Part shown: positions 16,995 to 25,669 of the stretch, piece by piece
Position numbering within the stretch: the first letter of the stretch is position 1
Layout: every line of letters starts with the position of its first letter
Origin: Pseudomonadota bacterium
GTDB taxonomy: Bacteria; Pseudomonadota; Gammaproteobacteria; Steroidobacterales; Steroidobacteraceae
DNA length: 38,452 bases
Reading direction: 5' to 3'
Assembly: GCA_021790795.1 (NCBI GenBank)
Contig: JAJYFU010000017.1
Location: 1-38,452 of the forward strand
Notes under the pieces: model-generated
What the model saw: only the letters and a program-made list of their open reading frames with translations
Told to the model about the DNA's origin: nothing
Database searches by the model: none
Position numbers and translations under genes: made by a program

Positions 16995-18779
16995 TCAATA
17001 GACCCGCGCCTTCGGCGGGATGGTCTCGACCTCCGCCGTGAGCGTCTCGAGGTGCACGGGCCGGTAGTCGAAACGCACGTTGCCCGCGCCCTGCACCCAC
17101 GCCAGCGAGTGCTTCATCCAGTTCCGATCGTCGCGGTCGGGGTAATCCTCGCGCGCGTGCGCGCCGCGGCTCTCGGTGCGGTTGAGGGCCGAGTGGACGG
17201 TGGCGGTGGCCTGCATGAGCAGGTTCTCGAGCTCCATCGTCTCGATCAGATCGGTATTCCACACCAGCGAGCGGTCGGTCACACGCACGTCCGCGAACGA
17301 CTCGTAGGTCCGCGCGAGCTTGCGCGCCCCCTCCTCGAGCGACTCCTGGGTGCGGAACACCGCGGCATCGCGCTGCATGGTCTTTTGCATCTCCAGGCGG
17401 ATCTCGGCGGTCGGGCGCGAGCCGTGCGCGTTGCGCAGCCGCTCCAGCCGCTCCAGCGCGGGATCGGCGGCATCCTTCGCCAGCGGCGCGTGGCGCGTGC
17501 CGGGAGCGATCAACTCGGCGCAGCGGCGCGCGGCCTGACGGCCGAACACCACCAGATCGAGCAACGAGTTGGAGCCGAGGCGGTTGGCGCCATGAACCGA
17601 AACGCACGCCGTCTCCCCCACGGCCATCAATCCCGGCACCACGCTGTCGGGATTTCCGTTGCGCGGCGCGATGGCTTCGCCGTGATAGTTGCAGGGTATG
17701 CCCCCCATGTTGTAATGCACGGTGGGCTGTACCGGAATCGGCTGGCGCGTCACATCGACGCCGGCGAAGATGCGCGAGGTCTCGGCGATGCCCGGCAGAC
17801 GCTCCTGGATCACCGCCGACCCCAGGTGCTCCAGGTGCAGGTGGATGTGATCGTGCTCGGAGCCGACGCCGCGGCCCTCGCGGATCTCGATGGTCATGGC
17901 GCGGCTGACGACGTCGCGCGAGGCGAGATCCTTGGCATTCGGCGCATAGCGCTCCATGAAGCGCTCACCGCCGGAGTTGGTGAGATACCCGCCCTCGCCG
18001 CGCACCCCCTCGGTGATCAGACAGCCGGCCCCGTAGATGCCGGTGGGATGGAACTGCACGAACTCCATGTCCTGCAGCGGCAGCCCGGCGCGCAGCACCA
18101 TCGCGTTGCCGTCGCCGGTGCACGAATGCGCCGAGGTGCACGAGAAGTACGCCCGGCCGTAGCCGCCGGTGGCGAGGATGGTCATGTGGGAGCGGAAGCG
18201 GTGCAGCTTGCCCTCGGTCATGTCCAGCGCGATGACGCCGCGGCACGCGCCATCCTGCATGATCAAGTCGATCGCGAAGAACTCGACGAAGAACGTGGCC
18301 GAACGGCGGATCGACTGTTGATACAAGGTGTGCAGCAGCGCGTGTCCGGTGCGGTCCGCCGCCGCGCAGGTGCGCTGCGCGACGCCTTTGCCGAATTGCG
18401 TGGTCATCCCGCCGAAGGGGCGCTGGTAAATGCGCCCCTGCTCGGTGCGCGAGAATGGCACGCCGTAGTGCTCGAGCTCGATCACGGCGTGCGGCGCCTC
18501 CTTGCACATCAGCTCGATCGCGTCCTGGTCACCGAGCCAGTCCGAGCCCTTGACCGTGTCGTACATGTGCCAGCGCCAGTCGTCCTCGCCCATGTTGCCG
18601 AGGGCGGCGCTGATGCCTCCCTGGGCGGCCACGGTGTGGCTGCGGGTCGGAAACAGCTTGCTGATGCAGGCCGTGGACAGCCCGGCCTCGGCGAGACCGA
18701 GGGTGGCGCGCAATCCCGCGCCGCCGGCGCCGACCACCAAGACGTCGTACGTATGATCTATGATTTCGTAATCGCTCAC
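16995..18779 (-). CDS. sdhA: Succinate dehydrogenase flavoprotein subunit SdhA
   Basis: Catalytic subunit (594 aa) oxidising succinate to fumarate in the TCA cycle. The dinucleotide-binding motif is [11 protein letters not shown] (about 15-25) and the covalent flavin histidine is His48 in [10 protein letters not shown]. Active-site motifs include [26 protein letters not shown] and the arginine-rich C-terminal [11 protein letters not shown]. The GTG at 18779 overlaps the sdhD stop as GTGA. Flavinylation should depend on SdhE, encoded two genes downstream. Confidence 0.97.
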   Translation of the reverse strand: MSDYEIIDHTYDVLVVGAGGAGLRATLGLAEAGLSTACISKLFPTRSHTVAAQGGISAALGNMGEDDWRWHMYDTVKGSDWLGDQDAIELMCKEAPHAVIELEHYGVPFSRTEQGRIYQRPFGGMTTQFGKGVAQRTCAAADRTGHALLHTLYQQSIRRSATFFVEFFAIDLIMQDGACRGVIALDMTEGKLHRFRSHMTILATGGYGRAYFSCTSAHSCTGDGNAMVLRAGLPLQDMEFVQFHPTGIYGAGCLITEGVRGEGGYLTNSGGERFMERYAPNAKDLASRDVVSRAMTIEIREGRGVGSEHDHIHLHLEHLGSAVIQERLPGIAETSRIFAGVDVTRQPIPVQPTVHYNMGGIPCNYHGEAIAPRNGNPDSVVPGLMAVGETACVSVHGANRLGSNSLLDLVVFGRQAARRCAELIAPGTRHAPLAKDAADPALERLERLRNAHGSRPTAEIRLEMQKTMQRDAAVFRTQESLEEGARKLARTYESFADVRVTDRSLVWNTDLIETMELENLLMQATATVHSALNRTESRGAHAREDYPDRDDRNWMKHSLAWVQGAGNVRFDYRPVHLETLTAEVETIPPKARVY

Positions 18780-19162
18780 GGCGCGCCTCCCAACGCGACT
18801 CTGAGCACCGCGAACACGCCGGCCGCCGCGGCGATCACGTGCAGGTAGGTCACCACGGCCAGCACCGCGGTCTTCGGGCCGGCGCTGTGCACATAGTCTT
18901 CCACCACCACCCGCACGCCGAGCTGCGAGTGCCGCGCGGCCGTGAGCACGAACAGGATCAGCAGCACCGCCGTCCATCCTTGGCTCATCCATGCGGTCAC
19001 GGCGGAGTAGCCGAGCGAGGGCAGCGACAACAACGAGACGACGAACCAGATACCGAGCGGCACCAGGGCGACGGCCGTCATGCGCTGCACCCACCAATGA
19101 TGCACGCCCTCCTTGGCGGCGCCCCGGCCAAGCACGCTCGCGAGCGGCGTGCGCAGGCTCAT
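18776..19162 (-). CDS. sdhD: Succinate dehydrogenase membrane anchor SdhD
   Basis: Membrane subunit (128 aa) that with SdhC holds heme b and the quinone site. Three hydrophobic helices are at about 30-48, 62-76 and 98-122. The basic pre-helix segment [17 protein letters not shown] is typical. The likely heme ligand is His78 in [15 protein letters not shown], and Asp89-Tyr90 corresponds to the quinone-binding Asp-Tyr of other SdhD proteins. It overlaps sdhC by four bases and is coupled to sdhA. Confidence 0.93.
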   Translation of the reverse strand: MSLRTPLASVLGRGAAKEGVHHWWVQRMTAVALVPLGIWFVVSLLSLPSLGYSAVTAWMSQGWTAVLLILFVLTAARHSQLGVRVVVEDYVHSAGPKTAVLAVVTYLHVIAAAAGVFAVLRVALGGAP

Positions 19163-19548
19163 GCGAGCACCCGGATGAGCAGCCAGCAGGCAAGCCCCAC
19201 GAACAGCACCGCGCTCGCCCCGAGCACGAGGTAGGCGCTGGCGCGCGACTGCGCGCGCTCCAGGCCGCTACCGGTGTCCCACACCAGATGGCGCACGCCG
19301 GCGCACAGGTGATAGGAGAACACCGCCAGCAGCACCAGGAAGATGGCCTTGAAAATCCACAACGCGAAGACGGACTCGGCCTGCGCATAGGCGCCGGGCC
19401 CCGAGGCGGCCGCCATCAGCCAGTAGATCAGCAGAATCAGGCCCGCGGCGAGCGCCAATCCCGTGACGCGGTTGAGTATCGACGTGAGCAGCGTGTAGCG
19501 GTGCATCCGGTACACGGAAAGGTGCGGCGAGAGGGGTCGTTCAGCCAT
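19159..19548 (-). CDS. sdhC: Succinate dehydrogenase cytochrome b556 subunit SdhC
   Basis: Membrane subunit (129 aa) of complex II. The family start [27 protein letters not shown] includes the quinone-site serine and arginine (Ser23, Arg27). The heme ligand is His80 in [15 protein letters not shown]. Three membrane helices are at about 29-47, 62-82 and 106-126. The ATG at 19548 begins 13 bases after the DUF1674 gene, and the end overlaps sdhD by four bases. Confidence 0.94.
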   Translation of the reverse strand: MAERPLSPHLSVYRMHRYTLLTSILNRVTGLALAAGLILLIYWLMAAASGPGAYAQAESVFALWIFKAIFLVLLAVFSYHLCAGVRHLVWDTGSGLERAQSRASAYLVLGASAVLFVGLACWLLIRVLA

Positions 19549-19561
19549 GGTTGTTCGAGGA

Positions 19562-19747
19562 TCAGAAATCGATACAGCGGCCCTTGCGCTCCCAATCGCC
19601 GTAGCGTGTGGGCTCGGGCCCCTGAGGCCCGCCGATCTCTCGTGGCGTGTCCCGCGCTGGTCGCTGCGCTTCAGCCGCCGCGGTCGTGGCGCGCGCGCCG
19701 GCTTCGACCGGAGCTGGCGCCGGAGCGTTCTTCGAATCACTTTGCAT
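19562..19747 (-). CDS. DUF1674 / SdhAF4-type succinate dehydrogenase assembly factor
   Basis: A 61-aa protein whose C-terminal half, EIGGPQGPEPTRYGDWERKG followed by RCIDF, is the DUF1674 signature found in mitochondrial SDHAF4. In eukaryotes SDHAF4 binds flavinylated SdhA, limits radical formation and helps it meet SdhB. The N-terminal 30 residues are low-complexity Ala/Pro. Its position as first gene of the sdh operon, 13 bases before sdhC, supports the same role here. The ATG at 19747 is the natural start; a longer upstream frame is the shadow of ygfZ. The family is common in Alphaproteobacteria and patchier in Gammaproteobacteria (from memory). Confidence 0.85.
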   Translation of the reverse strand: MQSDSKNAPAPAPVEAGARATTAAAEAQRPARDTPREIGGPQGPEPTRYGDWERKGRCIDF

Positions 19748-19808
19748 GCGCGGCAAGTCTGCCAGAAACCGGCCGCGGCCGCCATAACCGCCAAGGATCA
19801 CAGCAGGA

Positions 19809-19814
19809 TAGAAT
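19809..19814 (+). promoter_or_regulatory. Possible -10 element of ygfZ
   Basis: TAGAAT (5 of 6 to consensus) ends six bases before the ygfZ ATG at 19820. Transcription from it would begin at or next to the ATG, giving a leaderless mRNA. No ribosome-binding site is evident before the ATG, which fits, but no -35 is recognisable either. Confidence 0.3.
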
Positions 19815-19819
19815 GCGCC

Positions 19820-20746
19820 ATGGCCACGCATTGCGAGCTCGGGCGGTTCGCCCTGGAAGATTTCGGCGCCGTGCGCATCGCGGGCGCCGACGCGGTGCGT
19901 TTTCTGCAAGGACAGCTGTCGAACGACGTGACGCGGCTTGGTCCCGAGCAGGCGCTGCTCGCCGGATATCACAATCCCCAGGGCCGCACCATCGCGCTGC
20001 TGCGGTTGGCTTGGCTCGCGGACGGGGAATTGCTGGCACTGCTGCCCCGCGAGCTCGCCGGCGCCGTTGCGCAGCGGCTCTCGAAGTACGTGCTGCGCGC
20101 CAAGGTGACCGTCACCGACGTCTCGCAGGAATGGCGTGTCAGCGGTCTTGCCGACGCAGACGCGCTCGAGCAAGCCGAGCTCGTGGTGCTGTCCCGCGAG
20201 CAGCTTCCGGGCGCGCACCCCTACGCGCAGCGCCGTCTCGGCGAGCGCCTCGTGCTCACTGCCGGCGGTCCGAGCGGGCGCTGGCTGGAGGTCATCCCGC
20301 GCACGGCGGCCGCACCGCCGGCCGCCCCACGCGAATCCTGGCGGCTGCTCGACGTGCGCGCCGGGATGCCGCAGGTTTACGCCGCGACGTCCGAGCAGTT
20401 CGTGGCGCAGATGTTGAATCTCGACGTGCTCGGCGCCATCGCCTTCGACAAGGGCTGTTACACCGGACAGGAAGTGATCGCGCGCGCGCATTATCGCGGC
20501 CGGGTCAAGCGGCGCGCGCAGCGCTTCTGTACGGACGGCGCGCTGGCGCTCGCGCCCGGCGCGCTCGGCCGCCTGCCCGACGGTCGCGCGTTCACGGTCG
20601 TGGACGCCGCGCGCCGGCCCGACGGCCGCTGTGAATTCCTGGCGGTGACGGCGCTGCCGGGCGAGCCGCCCGGCGCCGACGTCGAGACGAGTCCCGCGAG
20701 CGTGCAGGCCGAGCCGCTCGATCTGCCGTACGTCCTGCCGGCGTAG
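19820..20746 (+). CDS. ygfZ: Folate-binding Fe-S cluster repair/assembly protein YgfZ
   Basis: Aminomethyltransferase-like protein (308 aa) related to IBA57, which supports [4Fe-4S] proteins with tetrahydrofolate. The diagnostic KGCYTGQE motif lies near residues 210-217 inside AFDKGCYTGQEVIARAHYRG, and the GcvT-like N-terminal pattern AVRFLQGQLSNDV is present. The ATG at 19820 is chosen because it gives the family N-terminus; the frame is open further upstream. It diverges from the sdh operon with only 72 bases between them, so the two share a control region, which fits a role in complex II maturation. Confidence 0.92.
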   Translation: MATHCELGRFALEDFGAVRIAGADAVRFLQGQLSNDVTRLGPEQALLAGYHNPQGRTIALLRLAWLADGELLALLPRELAGAVAQRLSKYVLRAKVTVTDVSQEWRVSGLADADALEQAELVVLSREQLPGAHPYAQRRLGERLVLTAGGPSGRWLEVIPRTAAAPPAAPRESWRLLDVRAGMPQVYAATSEQFVAQMLNLDVLGAIAFDKGCYTGQEVIARAHYRGRVKRRAQRFCTDGALALAPGALGRLPDGRAFTVVDAARRPDGRCEFLAVTALPGEPPGADVETSPASVQAEPLDLPYVLPA

Positions 20747-20752
20747 CCGCCT

Positions 20753-21568
20753 CTAGAGATCGATCAATTCCACTTCATCCGGTGCGATGGGCCGGGCGAG
20801 AAAGCGCGCGCCGATCCGCGCGAAGCGCTGCGGAGCATCCGTGGCGAGCAGCCGCACCGCGCCGGCGCCCGCGGACGCGGCGATGCCGGAGCGCTCCAGC
20901 GCGCGGCGCACGTGGCCGGCCGTGGTCTGCGCCGAGTCGACGATGTCGATTCCCGGCCCGACGGCGCCGCGGATCGCGCGCCCGAGCATCGGGAAATGCG
21001 TGCACCCCAACACCAGCGTATCGATGCGCCCCGCCGCGGCGAACAGAGGATCGAGATAATGATGCGCCACGGCCTCGGCGATCGGGCCCTCGCACACGCC
21101 CTCCTCGGCCAGCGCGACGAACAGCGGCGCCGGCACGGCGGTGACTTGCGCCTCGGGCCTGCGCCGGCGGATGGCCTGTTGATAAGCACCGCCGCGCACC
21201 GTTCCCTCGGTGGCGATCACCGCGATGTGACCGCAGTTCGATGCCGCGCAGGCCGCCTCGGCGCCCGGCTCGATGACACCGATCACCGGTACGCTCGCGA
21301 TGCGCGCACGGACCGCCGGCAGAGCAACCGCCGAGGCGGTATTGCAGGCGATCACCAGACACTTGAGCGGGAATGCCGCGAGCGCGGCGGTTGCCTGCAA
21401 AGCATAGCGCACGACCGTCTCGGCGCTCTTCGTACCGTAGGGCAAACGCGCGGTATCGCCGAGATAAACGAACTGCTCGGCGGGCAGCTCCGCGGCGAGC
21501 GCCCGCAGGACCGTAAGGCCTCCCACGCCGGAATCGAAGACGCCGATCATCCGCGCGGAGGCGCCCAT
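20753..21568 (-). CDS. murI: Glutamate racemase MurI
   Basis: Cytoplasmic enzyme (271 aa) making D-glutamate for peptidoglycan. It uses two catalytic cysteines, Cys75 in IACNTASA and the second in LVLGCTHFPML. The N-terminal FDSGVGGLTV supplies the Asp/Ser of the active site. The start is set at ATG 21568 with AGGA just before it; ATG 21550 (MIGVFDSG) and an upstream TTG are alternatives. It is convergent with ygfZ with six bases between, and follows lysS by 100 bases. Confidence 0.95.
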   Translation of the reverse strand: MGASARMIGVFDSGVGGLTVLRALAAELPAEQFVYLGDTARLPYGTKSAETVVRYALQATAALAAFPLKCLVIACNTASAVALPAVRARIASVPVIGVIEPGAEAACAASNCGHIAVIATEGTVRGGAYQQAIRRRRPEAQVTAVPAPLFVALAEEGVCEGPIAEAVAHHYLDPLFAAAGRIDTLVLGCTHFPMLGRAIRGAVGPGIDIVDSAQTTAGHVRRALERSGIAASAGAGAVRLLATDAPQRFARIGARFLARPIAPDEVELIDL

Positions 21569-21668
21569 GATCCTGAGCGACTCACGCAGCGAGGACAGCC
21601 GGGCCGCGGCCCGACCCAACCCAGGGCGCGCGGACGCGCATGCTCACGGCCCATCCGCCCCCGCCAGA

Positions 21669-23264
21669 TCACCGCGGCGGCGGCTTCGTCGACGCCGTAT
21701 CGACCGCGCCACCGGCCGGCGGAGAATCCAGGCGCGCGGCCACAGCCCCCTCCGGCCGCAGATGCGGAAAGAGGATCACGTCGCGGATCGAGGGCGAATC
21801 CGTGAAAAACATCACCAGCCGATCGATGCCGACGCCGAGCCCGGCGGTCGGCGGCATGCCGTACTCCAGCGCGCGCACGTAATCGGCGTCATAGAACATG
21901 GCCTCCTCGTCGCCTCGATCCTTGCGCGCCACCTGGGCGCGGAAGCGCGCCGCCTGGTCCTCCGGGTCATTCAGCTCGGAGAAGCCGTTGGCGAGCTCGC
22001 GTCCGGCGATGAACAGCTCGAACCGGTCGGTGATGAACGGGTCCTGATCGTTGGCGCGGGAGAGCGGCGAGACCTCCGCGGGGTAGGCACACACGAAGGT
22101 TGGATCGAGCAGCGTGGACTCGGCGGTCTTCTCGAAGATCTCGATCTGCAGCTTCCCCGCTCCGTCATGCGGCTGCACCGCGATGCCGAGCCGCGCGCAG
22201 ACGCCGCGCAAATAGCCCACTTCGCGCAGCGAGCCGCGCTCGAGCTGCGGATTGCGCTCGAGAATCGCCTCCTCGACCGTCACCCGGCGGAACGGCCGGG
22301 AGAGATCGTAGCGGCGCCCCTGATAGGTCAGCTGTTGGCTGCCGTGGACCGTCTCGGCCATGCCGCGGATCGCCTTCTCGATCCAGTCCATCAGATCGCG
22401 GTAATCGGCGAACGCGAGATACAGCTCCAGCATGGTGAATTCCGGGTTGTGCTGGGTCGAGAGTCCCTCGTTGCGGAAATTGCGGTTGATCTCGTACACG
22501 CGCTCGAACCCGCCGACCACCAGGCGCTTCAGGTACAGCTCCGGGGCGATGCGCAGATACATCTGCTGATCGAGCGCGTTGTGGTGCGTGACGAAGGGGC
22601 GCGCGCTCGCCCCGCCGGGAATCGGCTGCATCATCGGGGTCTCCACCTCGATGAAATCGAGCGCGTCGAGAAACTCGCGCAGATAGCGCACGACGCGCGC
22701 GCGTGTCCGGAACACGTTGCGGCTGGACTCGTTGACGATCAGATCCACGTACCGCTGCCGGTAGCGCGTCTCCACGTCGGCCAGGCCGTGCCATTTGTCC
22801 GGCAGCGGCCGCAGCGACTTGACGATCAGGCGCAGCCGCTCCACGCGCACCGAGAGCTCCCCGGTCTTGGTGCGGAACAGCACACCGGTGGCCCCGACGA
22901 TATCGCCGATATCCCAGCCCTTGAACGCCTCGTAGAGCTCGGCGCCGAGCGCGTCCTTCTGCACGAACAGCTGGATCTGCCCGGTACGGTCGGCGATATT
23001 GGCGAAGCTCGCCTTGCCCATCACCCGCTTCAACAACATCCGGCCGCCGACCGTCACGCGCGTCGCGTGGCTGTCGAGCCATTCACCGCTGCGCTCGCCG
23101 AAGGCCTCCTGCAGCTGCCCCGCCAGCGCATCACGGCGGAAGTCGTTTGGATACGCCGCGCCGCGCGCGCGCAGCGCGCCGAGCTTGGCGCGCCGCTCGG
23201 CGATCAGCTTGTTCTCGTCGGTTGGGCCGCCGAGGCGGGTCGACTCCGGGTTGCTGTCTGTCAT
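21669..23264 (-). CDS. lysS: Lysyl-tRNA synthetase, class II
   Basis: Charges tRNA-Lys (531 aa). The N-terminal OB-fold anticodon-binding domain (about 60-170) is followed by the class II core: motif 1 near [21 protein letters not shown], motif 2 [20 protein letters not shown], and motif 3 [13 protein letters not shown]. The tail [18 protein letters not shown] extends beyond the usual end after the HLRPE segment and looks disordered. It begins seven bases after the prfB stop; prfB-lysS is a widely conserved pair in proteobacteria. Confidence 0.97.
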   Translation of the reverse strand: MTDSNPESTRLGGPTDENKLIAERRAKLGALRARGAAYPNDFRRDALAGQLQEAFGERSGEWLDSHATRVTVGGRMLLKRVMGKASFANIADRTGQIQLFVQKDALGAELYEAFKGWDIGDIVGATGVLFRTKTGELSVRVERLRLIVKSLRPLPDKWHGLADVETRYRQRYVDLIVNESSRNVFRTRARVVRYLREFLDALDFIEVETPMMQPIPGGASARPFVTHHNALDQQMYLRIAPELYLKRLVVGGFERVYEINRNFRNEGLSTQHNPEFTMLELYLAFADYRDLMDWIEKAIRGMAETVHGSQQLTYQGRRYDLSRPFRRVTVEEAILERNPQLERGSLREVGYLRGVCARLGIAVQPHDGAGKLQIEIFEKTAESTLLDPTFVCAYPAEVSPLSRANDQDPFITDRFELFIAGRELANGFSELNDPEDQAARFRAQVARKDRGDEEAMFYDADYVRALEYGMPPTAGLGVGIDRLVMFFTDSPSIRDVILFPHLRPEGAVAARLDSPPAGGAVDTASTKPPPR

Positions 23265-23271
23265 GAGCGCT

Positions 23272-24367
23272 CTACAACCCCGCCTTGAGCGAGGCCTCCA
23301 GGAATTGATCGAGATCCCCATCCAGCACCGCGACGGTGTTGCCCACCTCCACGCCGGTGCGCAGATCCTTGATGCGCGATTGATCGAGGACGTAGGAGCG
23401 GATCTGATTGCCCCAACTGACATCCGACTTGGTGTCCTCGAGCACCTTCGCGGCGGCGTTGCGCTTGTTGACCTCCAGCTCGTAGAGCTTGGCCTTGAGC
23501 ATCTTCATGGCCGTCGCCCGATTCTTGTGCTGGCTGCGCTCGTTCTGGCAGGCCACCACGATCCCCGAGGGAATGTGCGTGATGCGCACCGCCGACTCGG
23601 TCTTGTTGACGTGCTGGCCGCCGGCGCCCGAAGAGCGGTAAACATCGGTCTTCAGGTCCGCGGGATTGATGTCGACCTGGATGTCATCGTCGATCTCGGC
23701 GGAGACGAACACCGAGGCGAACGAGGTATGGCGCCGGTTGCCCGCGTCGAACGGCGACTTGCGCACGAGGCGATGCACGCCGGTCTCGGTCCGCAGCCAC
23801 CCATAGGCGAACTCGCCGCGCACTTCGATGGTCGCGCTCTTGATGCCGGCGACCTCGCCCGGGCTCGAATCGATCACCTCGCAGGGGAACCCGCGCGCCG
23901 CGCCCCATCTGAGGTACATCCGCAGCAGCATCTGCGCCCAATCCTGCGCCTCGGTGCCGCCGGCGCCGGCCTGGATGTCGAGAAAGGCGTTGTGCGAGTC
24001 CATCTCGCCGCGGAACATGCGCTTCAATTCCAGCCGCCGCACCGCCGTCTCGAGCTCGCCGGCCTCGCGGCCGATCTCGCCCGCGGCCGCCGCGTCGTCC
24101 TCGGCTTCGGCCAGCTCCAGCAGCTCCACGGCGTCGCGGAGACCCGCGTCGACCCGCTCGATCTGCTGCAGGTCCGCGCTCAGGCGGGCGCGCTCGCGCC
24201 CCAATTGCTGCGCCCGCTCCGGCTGGGACCACACGCCGGGGTCCTCCAGCTCGCGCGCGACTTCCTCGAAGCGTTCCTTCTTGTTGTCGTACTCAAAGAA
24301 ACCCCCGTAGGGAACTCATGCGCTCCTTGAGGTCTTTGAGCTGGCGCTTCAGAGGGTTGAGTTCCAT
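23272..24367 (-). CDS. prfB: Peptide chain release factor 2, with programmed +1 frameshift
   Basis: Recognises UGA and UAA stops and triggers peptide release. The gene has two reading frames. The first starts at ATG 24367 ([16 protein letters not shown]...) and reaches a UGA as codon 25; the second continues from 24294 ([12 protein letters not shown]...) to the stop at 23272, for a joined 364-aa product. The anticodon-like SPF motif is in [12 protein letters not shown] and the catalytic GGQ in [15 protein letters not shown]. The main frame alone, from MWSQPERA, would lack the N-terminus and is not the true product. It is followed by lysS. Confidence 0.96.
24291..24308 (-). promoter_or_regulatory. 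prfB programmed +1 frameshift site (CUU UGA G)
   Basis: Reading the minus strand, an internal Shine-Dalgarno-like GGGGG (in CGG GGG) is followed by TTT, then the slippery CTT (24298-24296) and the in-frame TGA (24295-24293). A +1 shift on CTT skips T24295 and reads GAG TAC GAC, restoring the RF2 sequence. The spacing between the internal ribosome site and CTT equals that of the E. coli site. The base after the stop is G, where most known RF2 sites have C. This is the autoregulatory switch: low RF2 slows UGA decoding and favours the shift. Confidence 0.95.
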
Positions 24368-24457
24368 TGTGCGTGCCGTTTCGCCGGTGATTGATCGTGA
24401 AATTTTACCGGCCGACGACCGCGATTGCCAGCGCCGGTCCAGCCTCGCCCGTTCGCC

Positions 24458-25438
24458 TCACGCATCGTTCTCGACGCGCAAGAGCCGCCCGAGCTGCGCC
24501 CGGCTCTTGATGCCGAGCTTGCGATAGGATTTGTGCACGATGCTGCGCACCGTCGCCGGGGCCAGCTCGCAGCGGCGCGCGATATCGGGGTAGTCGCTGC
24601 CCGCGGCCAGCAGCCGCACCACCTGGCACTCCCGCCGGGTCAGCCGCTCGCTGAGCGATACGCTCTTGACGCTGAGCACGAGGGAATCGGAGAACTTGCG
24701 CGCGGCGATCGTCTCGCCGCGGCCCGTCAGAGGCACCTCGGCCTCGCTCAACAGTCGCGCCAGCAGCCCCGCCGGCAGGCGCAATCCGCTCCAGTGCGGC
24801 CAGATCGCGCCGATCGCCTCGCGCACCCCACCGCCGCAGTGCAACACCGTGCCGTCGAGCAGCGTCACGGCGCGGCGCGGCCCCGGACTGAGCAGCGTCT
24901 CGCTGGAGGCGCGGCGCAGGCACAGCGCGCGATTCACTGAGCGGGACTCTATGAGATGCGGCATCAGCAGCCGCAGCGTGTCCTGATTCCCCGCGTCGAA
25001 CGGAGCGTCACCGTGCGGGCGGTGCAACGACAACCACTGACCGCTGGCCGCGCTCGATCCGGCGCTGGCGATCAGCAGTTGCCGCGCGATGCCCCAGCGC
25101 TGCACCTGCGCGAGCGCCTCCCGGCTCGCCGGTTGCGCGTAGACCTCCGCGGCGTCCAGGATCTGCGCGCACCCCGGCGTGGTTGCCGCCATCGCCAGGG
25201 CCTGCGGGTGCTGACGCATCAGCGCGATGACCTCCTCGAGCGAAGCGCGCGGTACGCGATAGGCGTGCAAGCGATGGACGTGCAGCTGGCTTCCCGTGAT
25301 CCGCCCGGTGAGCCACAGGGCCGCCTCGAAGCGAATGTGCTCGGCGAGGGCCTCCAGCACGCGGTCCTGAAAACCGTCCGTCGATGTGTCTTGCGCCGCC
25401 CGATACAACTGCTGCGTGAATTCGAAAATGGCTTCCAT
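24458..25438 (-). CDS. LuxR-type (HTH) transcriptional regulator
   Basis: A 326-aa protein with a C-terminal LuxR/GerE helix-turn-helix (about 260-320): LSERLTRRECQVVRLLAAGS, then a recognition helix region around ATVRSIVHKSYRKLGIKSRAQL. The N-terminal 240 residues have no receiver aspartate pattern and lack the Trp/Tyr/Asp set of acyl-homoserine-lactone binders as far as I can see; a GAF- or PAS-like sensor fold is possible. Starts at 25453 (GTG), 25447 (ATG) and 25438 (ATG) are all in frame; I use 25438. It lies alone between recJ and prfB with gaps on both sides, so it likely has its own promoter, with a palindrome 95 bases upstream. Confidence 0.85.
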   Translation of the reverse strand: MEAIFEFTQQLYRAAQDTSTDGFQDRVLEALAEHIRFEAALWLTGRITGSQLHVHRLHAYRVPRASLEEVIALMRQHPQALAMAATTPGCAQILDAAEVYAQPASREALAQVQRWGIARQLLIASAGSSAASGQWLSLHRPHGDAPFDAGNQDTLRLLMPHLIESRSVNRALCLRRASSETLLSPGPRRAVTLLDGTVLHCGGGVREAIGAIWPHWSGLRLPAGLLARLLSEAEVPLTGRGETIAARKFSDSLVLSVKSVSLSERLTRRECQVVRLLAAGSDYPDIARRCELAPATVRSIVHKSYRKLGIKSRAQLGRLLRVENDA

Positions 25439-25532
25439 GATCCACATCCCCACCGTGAAGACCTGTGTGGCGCCGGCGCGCCCCAGCCGAATCCGACGCG
25501 ACGCCGGGTCCGACAGGCGCTTCGGTTATTAC

Positions 25533-25553
25533 GATATTCCCGTACGGAATATC
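25533..25553. promoter_or_regulatory. Operator-like inverted repeat upstream of the LuxR-type gene
   Basis: GATATTCC and GGAATATC form a perfect 8+8 inverted repeat around the 5-base spacer CGTAC. The 21-bp dyad is AT-rich in very GC-rich surroundings and has the size of sites bound by dimeric LuxR-type regulators. It lies in the 231-base gap between recJ and the regulator gene, so autoregulation is the simplest reading. No convincing -35/-10 pair was found beside it. Confidence 0.55.
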
Positions 25554-25669
25554 CCGCCCCATTCCGCGGATGACCAAAACGACAGTACGCAGCAGTATAG
25601 AACGCGCCACGCGGGCGCGCGGGCATCACGATGTGATCGACCTGTGCTCGAAACCGCGGCCGATGCCGC

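Noticed and set aside
21567-23288. A 573-codon plus-strand open frame opposite lysS
   Set aside because: Antisense of a clear lysyl-tRNA synthetase; no domain pattern.
23272-24234. prfB starting at 24234 (320 aa) as a complete gene
   Set aside because: It would lack the N-terminal domain; the frameshift site and preceding 24 codons account for the full RF2.
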